This document shows, piece after piece, positions 1-5,006 of a DNA stretch of 7,719 bases. Under the pieces are notes generated by a model, which worked only from the letters and a program-made list of their open reading frames with translations, did not search any database and was not told the origin of the DNA. This DNA comes from Candidatus Helarchaeota archaeon (lineage in GTDB: Archaea > Asgardarchaeota > Lokiarchaeia > Helarchaeales > JABXJV01). The translations under genes were made by a program, and so were the position numbers. Each line of letters starts with the position of its first letter. Positions within the stretch are counted from its first letter, which is position 1. The stretch is from assembly GCA_013375355.1 (NCBI GenBank), contig JABXJV010000127.1, forward strand, positions 1 to 7,719. Reading direction: 5' to 3'.

Positions 1-2
1 CT

Positions 3-302
3 CATAGGTTACTTGGATATTCTGATGCAATACATAATACCATAGAGTTAGATTGCCAATTACGCCTTGAAGGAACTTCATGGAAAGAGATATTTAGTGG
101 TGAAAAATACACCAATCTAGATGAATCAGAAAGAGCAAGATTAGACAAGGAGAGTATTAAGTGGAGACAGTTATTTCAAATTGATTCAGATTATAAAACT
201 CAAATGGAATGGGGAGATGTTGGGCGAGTTTTCGTGTTCATTCAAAGGGATGCATTAAAAAAGAGGGATTTTTCTACAACTTATGCTTTATATCAAGGTT
301 AA
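3..302 (+). CDS. DUF1963 / YwqG-like protein, C-terminal part (5' end outside window)
   Basis: Reading frame 3 is open from the left edge to TAA at 300-302 and gives the last 99 residues of a protein. Conserved DUF1963 (YwqG family) blocks appear in order: HRLLGY at the start, WRQLFQIDSD in the middle, MEWGDVGRVFVFI, and a closing LKKRDFSTTYALYQ. This is the normal C-terminal order of the family, and the protein ends where family members usually end, so only the N-terminal part is missing. DUF1963 proteins are cytosolic, widespread in bacteria and present in some archaea, and have no firmly established biochemical function, so none is assigned here. The gene is followed by a GC-rich inverted repeat. 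Family assignment rests on motif recognition and is strong. Confidence 0.85.
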   Translation, partial: HRLLGYSDAIHNTIELDCQLRLEGTSWKEIFSGEKYTNLDESERARLDKESIKWRQLFQIDSDYKTQMEWGDVGRVFVFIQRDALKKRDFSTTYALYQG

Positions 303-503
303 ATTATAAAATTTTGATGAGCCCCACCCTCGCAAAAAAAATAGGGAATATAGAGGGAGGGGGGTTAACGTCAGAGTAACGAGGGTAAGGCTCTTTGTTT
401 TAATTCCCATTTCCCAAATCATATCTATTTTGATTTGGTCTAATTTTTCATCAAATTTCCCATTTAAATTTTATACTGGTGATAATTTTTTGTCTTGAGC
501 CAT
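288..503 (-). pseudogene. Possible relic of a small minus-strand gene with one in-frame TAA
   Basis: Reading leftwards from ATG at 503-501 gives MAQDKKLSPV, then TAA (473-471), then an open frame down to 288. Codons 12-37 (residues NLNGKFDEKLDQIKIDMIWE, then MGIKTK) look protein-like: charged, probably helical, with A or T in most third positions. Beyond about position 395 the frame enters the GC-rich repeat and becomes repetitive (LTLVTLTLTP), which is probably not real protein; it finally overlaps the DUF1963 stop. A TATA-like AATTATAA on the minus strand near 530 would place transcription start close to the ATG, as in leaderless archaeal genes. It may be a decayed small gene or chance. No family is recognised. 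Confidence 0.28.
319..393. repeat. GC-rich 14-nt inverted repeat
   Basis: The left arm GAGCCCCACCCTCG (319-332) and right arm CGAGGGTAAGGCTC (380-393) pair at 12 of 14 positions, with a 2-nt internal mismatch. They enclose a 47-nt loop containing an A8 run and a purine-rich GAGGGAGGGGGG stretch. The patch is far richer in GC than its surroundings and starts 17 nt after the DUF1963 stop codon. It could be a 3'-end hairpin, a structured RNA or the remnant of an inserted element. The sequence alone does not decide between these, and no known RNA family was recognised. Confidence 0.45.
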
Positions 504-519
504 ATAAAAGGATTTCTTT

Positions 520-538
520 ACGAATTTCGTTATAATTT
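520..538 (+). promoter_or_regulatory. Palindrome ACGAA-T-TTCGT abutting a TATA-like box
   Basis: Positions 520-530 form a perfect 5+1+5 palindrome. It is followed without a gap by TATAATTT (531-538). No well-supported gene begins just downstream on the plus strand; only a 21-codon frame starts at 559. The same TATA element could instead serve the broken minus-strand frame starting at 503. The arrangement matches that in front of the SDR gene and, on the minus strand, the seven-helix gene. Confidence 0.35.
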
Positions 539-617
539 TTTGATTTTTTTGCGAAATAATGAAAAAATTTAAATTATATCTCATTGATATCTATTTAATT
601 GTCCCACTTATCCCAAT

Positions 618-639
618 TAATTGAATTATTTATTTAAAT
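618..639 (+). promoter_or_regulatory. Promoter of the LRR gene: palindrome plus TATA box
   Basis: TATTTAAAT (631-639) is a plausible archaeal TATA box. Transcription would start about 25 bases downstream, near 660, leaving a leader of about 33 nt before ATG 694. Two bases upstream of the box lies the perfect palindrome TAATT-G-AATTA (618-628). Being all A/T in its arms, this palindrome is weaker evidence than the GC-containing ones. The box argues against the TTG at 646 as start codon, since that codon would lie upstream of the transcript. Confidence 0.4.
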
Positions 640-693
640 TTTTTATTGTTCTTATTTTTTGATTTTCTTCAAAAATCTCTATTGGTAGTAATA

Positions 694-1932
694 ATGAAAA
701 CAGTTGAAACAATCAAAAGTGTAGAGGAAAGAGAAGCAATAAATAATTTGAATAATAAATTCAAACTCCATAAAACAGATTTTAAAGTTAATCAAGAGGG
801 GCATGTAGTAATATTAAAAATAAATGATAAAGGGTTAGATAGAATTCCTGCGGATATTAAAGAATTAGTTCAATTAGAGGAATTGGACTTTCGTAATAGG
901 TCTTCATTTGGAGGCAATCGTAATAATATTTCAAAAATAGAGAATTTAGAAACTCTATCGCGATTGCGTATATTAAATCTTGGGTATAATCAAATTAAAA
1001 AAATAGAGGGTTTAGACAAACTATCTAAATTAGAAGAATTGAGGTTACATGAAAATAATGTCTTCAAGATAGAAGGCTTAGACAATCTTACAGGACTAAA
1101 ACAAATTGCTCTTTATAATAATCATATAAAAAAATTTGAAGGATTTGAAAATTTAGCAGAATTGATGCAAATAGAGATTAGCCATAATGAAATTAAAACT
1201 ACAAAAGGGTTGGAGGGATTATCTAAATTAAAAAAGTTATATCTTGTTGCAAATAAATTTAAAAAAATCGAGGGATTTGATATTATTCCACAATTAGAGG
1301 TTCTATACTTAGGAACACAAGATATAATTAAGATTGAAGGCCTAGAGGAACTTAAAAAATTACAAGATTTAGAGGTCTCTTTTTGTAAAATTCCGAAACT
1401 TGAAAATTTGGATGCACTCTTACAATTAAAAAATTTAAGTATTGGTCAAAATAAAATTAAGAAAATAGAGGGGTTAGAAAATCTCTCACAATTAGAATGG
1501 TTAGCACTTTATAGAAATCAAATTACAAAAATTGAAGGTTTAGAGCATCTTTCCAAATTAAAATTTTTATCTATCTATGAAAACCAAATTACAAAAATTG
1601 AAGGGTTGGAAAATCTTTACCAATTAGAACAATTAATTATTTTTGGTAATCCAATTAAAGAGATTGAATGTTTGGAGAACCTCTCTAAATTAAAAACTTT
1701 AAATATAGACCCACATATCTTAAATGATGATGAACAGGAGTTAATCAAACAAGGGGAAAAAGGGATAAAGGAATTTATAAGACTTCGTAAAAAAAGAAGA
1801 ATTGAAGGGTATATTAAGGAAATTGAATTATTAAAAGCACAATTAAACATTAAAGGGCTTAAATTAGAAGAATATCAACTAATCGAAAGAAAGTTAGATG
1901 ATATTTATAAAAAAATAGAGAAATTAAAGTAA
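694..1932 (+). CDS. SDS22-like leucine-rich repeat protein
   Basis: This encodes 412 residues with no signal peptide or membrane segment, so probably cytosolic. Residues 88-329 are eleven consecutive leucine-rich repeats of exactly 22 residues, consensus LxxLxxLxLxxNxIxKIEGLEN. That is the SDS22/U2A'-type length. An irregular, longer repeat precedes them (about 58-87) and a degenerate capping repeat follows (330-343). The C-terminal 70 residues are charged and helical (ending KLDDIYKKIEKLK), probably a coiled coil. LRR arrays of this kind are protein-binding scaffolds; no catalytic domain is visible, so the partner is unknown. The start was placed at ATG 694. An in-frame TTG at 646 would add a phenylalanine-rich leader but sits just downstream of the TATA box. 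The stop lies 12 bases from the stop of the converging seven-helix gene. Confidence 0.85.
   Translation: MKTVETIKSVEEREAINNLNNKFKLHKTDFKVNQEGHVVILKINDKGLDRIPADIKELVQLEELDFRNRSSFGGNRNNISKIENLETLSRLRILNLGYNQIKKIEGLDKLSKLEELRLHENNVFKIEGLDNLTGLKQIALYNNHIKKFEGFENLAELMQIEISHNEIKTTKGLEGLSKLKKLYLVANKFKKIEGFDIIPQLEVLYLGTQDIIKIEGLEELKKLQDLEVSFCKIPKLENLDALLQLKNLSIGQNKIKKIEGLENLSQLEWLALYRNQITKIEGLEHLSKLKFLSIYENQITKIEGLENLYQLEQLIIFGNPIKEIECLENLSKLKTLNIDPHILNDDEQELIKQGEKGIKEFIRLRKKRRIEGYIKEIELLKAQLNIKGLKLEEYQLIERKLDDIYKKIEKLK
955..1680 (+). repeat. Tandem 66-bp coding repeats (11 LRR units)
   Basis: Eleven 66-base units encode the eleven 22-residue repeats of the LRR protein. Most units have diverged at the DNA level. 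The two neighbouring units near 1500-1610 share an identical 20-mer, CAAATTACAAAAATTGAAGG at 1519-1538 and 1585-1604, exactly 66 bases apart. This points to a recent unit duplication or gene conversion within the array. Confidence 0.8.
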
Positions 1933-1944
1933 TTTCGCTTCTAT

Positions 1945-2712
1945 TTAATCACTCCAACCGATTCTATTTTTGAACCATTCAGGCATAGAAAAGCAGATAT
2001 ACATTATTATAGTAGTTGCTAAGAATAAAGATAAAGGAATTGCTAGAATTGGAATGAATGTTGAAACATAGCCTAATCCAAAACAAGTTAATCCTATTCC
2101 CATCCATAAAGATAGATTGGATTTTGGTCTATTTTCTTTACGAATCTTTGAAGAGAAATAGAAGAAGATTACTGGACCAATGAAAAAATTCGGTATAACA
2201 TATGCAAGAATAAAATAGCTAATTCTAGGATCATATACTATTATAAATCCTCGAATTTCTGATAAAGAAGGTTCAAAAAAATTTGCATAAATTAATAATA
2301 GAAGGGATATTATTCCTAAAATTGCAACTATTATTAATAATTTATTCTTATGAATTGGATATGTCATACTTAATGCAAAGTTATTAAGATTAATAATTCC
2401 ACAAATAATACAAGAAATTGCTATTAATGACATTATTCTGCCAAAATCGGGTTGACCTAGAATAGTATAGCTAATATTTTCTATAATTATAAATGTTAGA
2501 GCTAATTCTATAAATAATAATGAAAATGCCCATGATAGAGTTGATTTTTCGTTAGTTTCTTTATATTTTTTAAATAATTTTACTATACTGAAAGCTGTTA
2601 CTCCTTAAATTAAAAAAGCCAGAATAGGAGTTAATAATCCTGATGGATCTCTAGTATAATAATATCCTGTTAATCGGTTTATAGCAAATTCTATTGAATA
2701 AATTAATCCCAT
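1945..2712 (-). pseudogene. Seven-helix membrane protein interrupted by one in-frame TAA
   Basis: Read from ATG 2712, the frame encodes 35 residues, a TAA (2607-2605), then 219 more residues to TAA at 1945, with no frameshift. Ignoring the nonsense codon gives seven hydrophobic segments, at about residues 25-46, 58-77, 93-115, 125-145, 164-186, 201-221 and 222-243, ending in PEWFKNRIGWSD. The stop falls inside segment 1, with coherent hydrophobic sequence on both sides (LLTPILAFLI, then GVTAFSIVKLF). The only ATG after the stop is at 2433; starting there would give 162 residues and lose two helices. No family was recognised; it may be an archaeal seven-helix sensor or receptor-like protein. 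TAA also ends almost all the neighbouring genes, so readthrough is unlikely. A recent nonsense mutation or an assembly error is more probable. It is divergent from the GTPase gene and convergent with the LRR gene. Confidence 0.7.
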
Positions 2713-2750
2713 TTTCGTTCCTAGCCATTATTGATTGTTTTTTATTAAAT

Positions 2751-2771
2751 TTTATATAGAATATCATATTC
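2751..2771 (-). promoter_or_regulatory. Promoter of the seven-helix gene: 13-nt palindrome abutting TATA box
   Basis: On the minus strand, GAATAT-G-ATATTC (2771-2759, a perfect 6+1+6 palindrome) runs directly into TATATAAA (2758-2751). Transcription would start near 2728, about 15 nt before ATG 2712. This supports 2712, rather than 2433, as the original start of the membrane protein. The palindrome could be the binding site of a dimeric regulator that overlaps the TFB contact region. Confidence 0.45.
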
Positions 2772-2823
2772 ATATCAATTTTTATATACATTTTTATTGA
2801 CATCAACTTTTTTTTTAATGAAA

Positions 2824-2860
2824 TAATATTAAATTTATCATAATTTTTTGCGGTTTTTTT
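2824..2860 (+). promoter_or_regulatory. Candidate promoter of the GTPase gene
   Basis: ATTAAATTTAT (2828-2838) lies about 30 bases before ATG 2864, the spacing expected for a TATA box driving a leaderless or nearly leaderless transcript. It overlaps the 8-nt palindrome TAATATTA (2824-2831). Between box and start codon lies TTTTTTGCGGTTTTTTT (2844-2860). A stronger TATA match, TTTATATA at 2781-2788, would give a leader of over 50 nt containing three oligo-T runs (2808-2816, 2844-2849, 2854-2860), which could terminate transcription early. The sequence does not say which is used. Confidence 0.35.
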
Positions 2861-2863
2861 AAA

Positions 2864-3784
2864 ATGTCCACAAATGAATCTAGCAAAATTGCCTTATTAG
2901 GTCTAGCAGCGGCTGGAAAAACTTCGTATTTAGAAGTATTACAACAAGAATTTAGAGCTCTTTATGATATTAAAGCAACCATTGGAGTTGATAGGAATAA
3001 AATTAGAATATTGGGTTCTGATCTTTACATATATGATTATGGCGGACAACAACTATATCGAGAAGATTATCTTAAAAACCCAAGTAAATACTTAAGCCAA
3101 ATTGATTTAATGCTTTATTTTGTTGATGTTCAAGATATGGAGAATTTAGATAATTCTGTTGAATATTATAAGAATTTATTTAAGTTACCTGAGATACAAA
3201 CAATAGATCCGGAAAAAATCATCATTTTCATACATAAAATGGATCCAGAGATTAAAAGTGATCCAAGAATTCGATCTAGAGTAAAAAAAATAAAAGAAAA
3301 TTTTAATGCAATAAAAAAAGCCCAATATTATGAGACTTCCATTAATGATTATTGGTCTATAATATTCTCATTTTCAGGGGCTTTTAGAAAGATTAGAAAG
3401 ATAGCAGAAGTACTTAATAAAATATTAAAAGAGTTTTCAAGAGCTACCTTCTCTTCTGGGGTTGTTCTCGTTGATACAAATTTCTTAATTCTTGATATAC
3501 ATGCTAGTAACGAAGAAAATCTTAAAATTACTGATGAAGGTTTTCAACAATTCGTTGGGATTTGGGCAAAACAAGCTGCTGAAGGAAATCCTCCAGAGAA
3601 ACTACAAACTGAATTAAAAGGAGGAAAGGGTTATTTTCAAAAATTCAAATACGAAGATGAAGAATATTATATAATGGCATATTCTCGAAATCCCAGAACT
3701 GAAAAATTAATTTTAGAGAAATTGCCTGAACTTGCGAATAGGATATTTGAAATTCTTATGGGATTTTATTTTGATGAAGATTAA
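2864..3784 (+). CDS. Rag/Gtr-like small GTPase with C-terminal roadblock-like domain
   Basis: This encodes 306 residues. The G domain (about 8-190) has a P-loop GLAAAGKTS (13-21), switch I ATIGV with Thr39, a G3 motif DYGGQQ (58-63) with the usual catalytic Gln62, G4 HKMD (124-127) and G5 ETSIND (157-162). HKMD in place of NKxD, and TSI-D followed by a W-S-I helix, are hallmarks of RagA/Gtr1 rather than Arf or Ras. The remaining 115 residues (VVLVDTNFLILDIHASNEEN onward) alternate beta and alpha like the Rag C-terminal roadblock domain, through which Rag proteins dimerise. There is no membrane segment or obvious lipidation signal. Eukaryotic Rag heterodimers signal nutrient status on membranes; the archaeal role is unknown. 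It is probably monocistronic: the seven-helix gene diverges upstream and an oligo-T run follows downstream. Confidence 0.85.
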   Translation: MSTNESSKIALLGLAAAGKTSYLEVLQQEFRALYDIKATIGVDRNKIRILGSDLYIYDYGGQQLYREDYLKNPSKYLSQIDLMLYFVDVQDMENLDNSVEYYKNLFKLPEIQTIDPEKIIIFIHKMDPEIKSDPRIRSRVKKIKENFNAIKKAQYYETSINDYWSIIFSFSGAFRKIRKIAEVLNKILKEFSRATFSSGVVLVDTNFLILDIHASNEENLKITDEGFQQFVGIWAKQAAEGNPPEKLQTELKGGKGYFQKFKYEDEEYYIMAYSRNPRTEKLILEKLPELANRIFEILMGFYFDED

Positions 3785-3834
3785 AAAATTCTTTTATTAA
3801 AATCTTAACCAAACTTTAAATTCAATTTATTTGA

Positions 3835-3843
3835 TTTTTTTTT
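3835..3843 (+). terminator. Oligo-T terminator after the GTPase gene
   Basis: A run of nine T residues on the plus strand, 51 bases after the GTPase stop codon and before the SDR promoter. U-rich tracts without a hairpin are the usual intrinsic terminators in archaea. Confidence 0.45.
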
Positions 3844-3857
3844 GAAAACAGGTTACT

Positions 3858-3876
3858 TCGCGTCGCGATATAAATA
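3858..3876 (+). promoter_or_regulatory. SDR promoter: palindrome TCGCG-T-CGCGA abutting TATAAATA
   Basis: A perfect 5+1+5 palindrome (3858-3868), almost all G and C in a roughly 30% GC setting, runs straight into TATAAATA (3869-3876). Transcription would start near 3899, giving a leader of about 35 nt to ATG 3934. The palindrome occupies the TFB recognition position, so a dimeric regulator bound there could block or assist TFB. This is the clearest regulatory site in the window. Confidence 0.55.
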
Positions 3877-3933
3877 CCAGCTGATAGTTAGTCATTATAA
3901 AGAGAATTGTATCAAATTGATATAGTGATAAAA

Positions 3934-4800
3934 ATGTCTATGAACATGAATGGGAAAATTTGTTTGGTCACTGGGGCAGATTCCGGACTTGGAAAAGTCA
4001 CGGCATTGGAAATAGCTAAAATGGGTGCGACCGTCGTGATGCTTTGCCTCAATCTCAATGAGGGAGAGGAAACATTAACAGAAATCAAGCAAAAATCAGA
4101 AAATGACTCCGTTGATCTAATGATCTGTGATCTTTCATCCATGGATTCAGTTCGCAAGCTTGCAACCGATTTTAAAGCTAAATATAAAAAATTACATGTC
4201 TTGATTAATAATGCTGGAGTACAATTAGGCGAACGAACCTTATCAGTTGATGGATATGAATACACTTTTGCCACTAATTTTTTGGGGCACTTTCTACTCA
4301 CTAACTTGCTGCTTGATGTAATAAAAGCCAGCGTTCCTGGTAGGATTATAAATGTAAGCTCTCTTGCGCATCGCCTTGGAAAAATTAATTTCGATGACCT
4401 ACATTTTGAGAACAGAAAATATGACGAATATCCTGCATATTGTCAATCAAAATTAGCGATTATTTTAAGTACATATGAATGGGCTAGAAGATTAGAAGAA
4501 ACCGGAATCACGGTTAATTGTCTTCATCCAGGCATAGTACGAACAAATATAATGAGACATTCAAAGTATGGTCAAAAGAGCTTTGATTTGGCTGGTGATT
4601 TGTTATTAACTCCTGAACAAGGAGCTAAAACAACTATTTATTTAGCAACATCTTCTGAAGTAGAGAATATAACTGGTAAATATTTTGATAATAAAAAGGA
4701 AGTAAAGTCTTCAAAAAAGTCCTATGATAGGAATTTACAAAAAAAATTATGGGGAGTTAGTGAGAAATTAACAGGTTTAGAAGGAAGTAATTTTAAATAA
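3934..4800 (+). CDS. Short-chain dehydrogenase/reductase, retinol dehydrogenase-like
   Basis: This encodes 288 residues, a full-length classical SDR. Seen: cofactor-binding TGADSGLG (13-20), CDLSS with Asp66, NNAG (92-95), Asn115, Ser143 in NVSSLAH, catalytic YCQSK (Tyr169, Lys173), and HPGIVRTNI after it. The stretches SSLAHRLGKINFDDL and GKYFDNKKEV, and the KLWGVSEKLTGL ending, match the eukaryotic retinol dehydrogenase (RDH11-14) pattern. It probably interconverts an alcohol and a carbonyl with NAD(P); the substrate is unknown. Leu39 replaces the Arg that follows the second beta strand in NADP-preferring relatives, so NAD may be preferred. ATG 3934 was chosen over the in-frame TTG 3907 because a GTGAT sequence lies 4 nt upstream. 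ATGs at 3940 and 3946 are alternatives. GC falls from about 46% at the 5' end to 29% at the 3' end. Confidence 0.88.
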   Translation: MSMNMNGKICLVTGADSGLGKVTALEIAKMGATVVMLCLNLNEGEETLTEIKQKSENDSVDLMICDLSSMDSVRKLATDFKAKYKKLHVLINNAGVQLGERTLSVDGYEYTFATNFLGHFLLTNLLLDVIKASVPGRIINVSSLAHRLGKINFDDLHFENRKYDEYPAYCQSKLAIILSTYEWARRLEETGITVNCLHPGIVRTNIMRHSKYGQKSFDLAGDLLLTPEQGAKTTIYLATSSEVENITGKYFDNKKEVKSSKKSYDRNLQKKLWGVSEKLTGLEGSNFK

Positions 4801-4858
4801 GCTTGAAGACAGAGCAAAATTCTTAAATGGATGGGGTACACGTTCAAGGGTCAAACTA

Positions 4859-4889
4859 GGTTCTATGTTGAACCAAATATTATATAAAT
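4859..4889 (+). promoter_or_regulatory. Dyad and TATA box upstream of the alcohol dehydrogenase
   Basis: GGTTC (4859-4863) and GAACC (4870-4874) form a 5-bp inverted repeat with a 6-nt spacer, followed six bases later by TATATAAA (4881-4888). If used, this box gives a leader of nearly 100 nt. The right arm also overlaps TTGAAC (4868-4873), complementary to GTTCAA at 4842-4847, so the region could instead form alternative hairpins at the end of the SDR transcript. Confidence 0.3.
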
Positions 4890-4962
4890 CTGATGAATTT
4901 TTATAGACCTCTAGGTTAGATTTAATAATTATTCTTGAAATAAAAATTAAAATAAGTTCTCA

Positions 4963-4972
4963 TTTAAAAATA
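4963..4972 (+). promoter_or_regulatory. Candidate proximal TATA box of the alcohol dehydrogenase
   Basis: TTTAAAAATA lies about 35-44 bases before ATG 5007, which predicts a leader of roughly 10-15 nt, like other short leaders in this window. It competes with the better TATA match at 4881-4888. Confidence 0.3.
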
Positions 4973-5006
4973 AAAGTTGATATTAAAAAAAGGATATTGA
5001 GAAAAA

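Larger units (their letters stand above)
303..693. other. 391-base stretch without an intact gene
   Basis: This stretch separates the DUF1963 gene from the LRR gene. It is not featureless. It contains a GC-rich inverted repeat (319-393), a coding-like minus-strand frame broken by a TAA (about 395-503), a palindrome abutting a TATA-like box (520-538), and the LRR promoter region (618-639). A plus-strand frame of 21 codons at 559-624 is too short to support. No tRNA or other recognised RNA was found. Confidence 0.6.

Noticed and set aside
319..393. tRNA gene in the GC-rich patch
   Set aside because: There is no acceptor-stem pairing at tRNA spacing and no GGTTCGAATCC-like T-arm.
559..624. Plus-strand frame of 21 codons, MKKFKLYLIDIYLIVPLIPI plus one residue, downstream of a palindrome and TATA-like box
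   Set aside because: Too short in AT-rich DNA to call, with no recognised family. The promoter-like signal is reported separately.
646..693. TTG start adding 16 residues to the LRR protein
   Set aside because: The TTG lies about 7 bases after the TATA box, upstream of the expected transcript start. The extra residues are Phe/Leu-rich and unlike the rest; ATG 694 fits better.
1617..1850. Minus-strand frame inside the LRR gene, and similar frames inside the SDR, alcohol dehydrogenase and hydrolase genes
   Set aside because: Each lies wholly within a well-supported gene on the other strand and encodes no recognisable protein, so they are shadows.
1945..2433. Treating the 162-residue frame as the complete membrane protein
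   Set aside because: Upstream codons continue the hydrophobic pattern, with two more helices, an ATG at 2712 and a promoter there. The short version has no promoter of its own.
2605..2607. Recoding of TAA (pyrrolysine- or selenocysteine-like, or stop reassignment)
   Set aside because: Pyrrolysine uses TAG and selenocysteine TGA. TAA is the evident stop of nearly every other gene in the window.
2595..2607. AAGGAG on the minus strand at the nonsense codon as a reinitiation site
   Set aside because: No ATG, GTG or TTG follows in frame within ribosome-binding distance; the first in-frame ATG is about 170 bases away.
3907..3933. TTG start adding nine residues to the SDR
   Set aside because: SDRs normally begin a few residues before the first beta strand. 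ATG 3934 satisfies this and has a GTGAT sequence 4 nt upstream.
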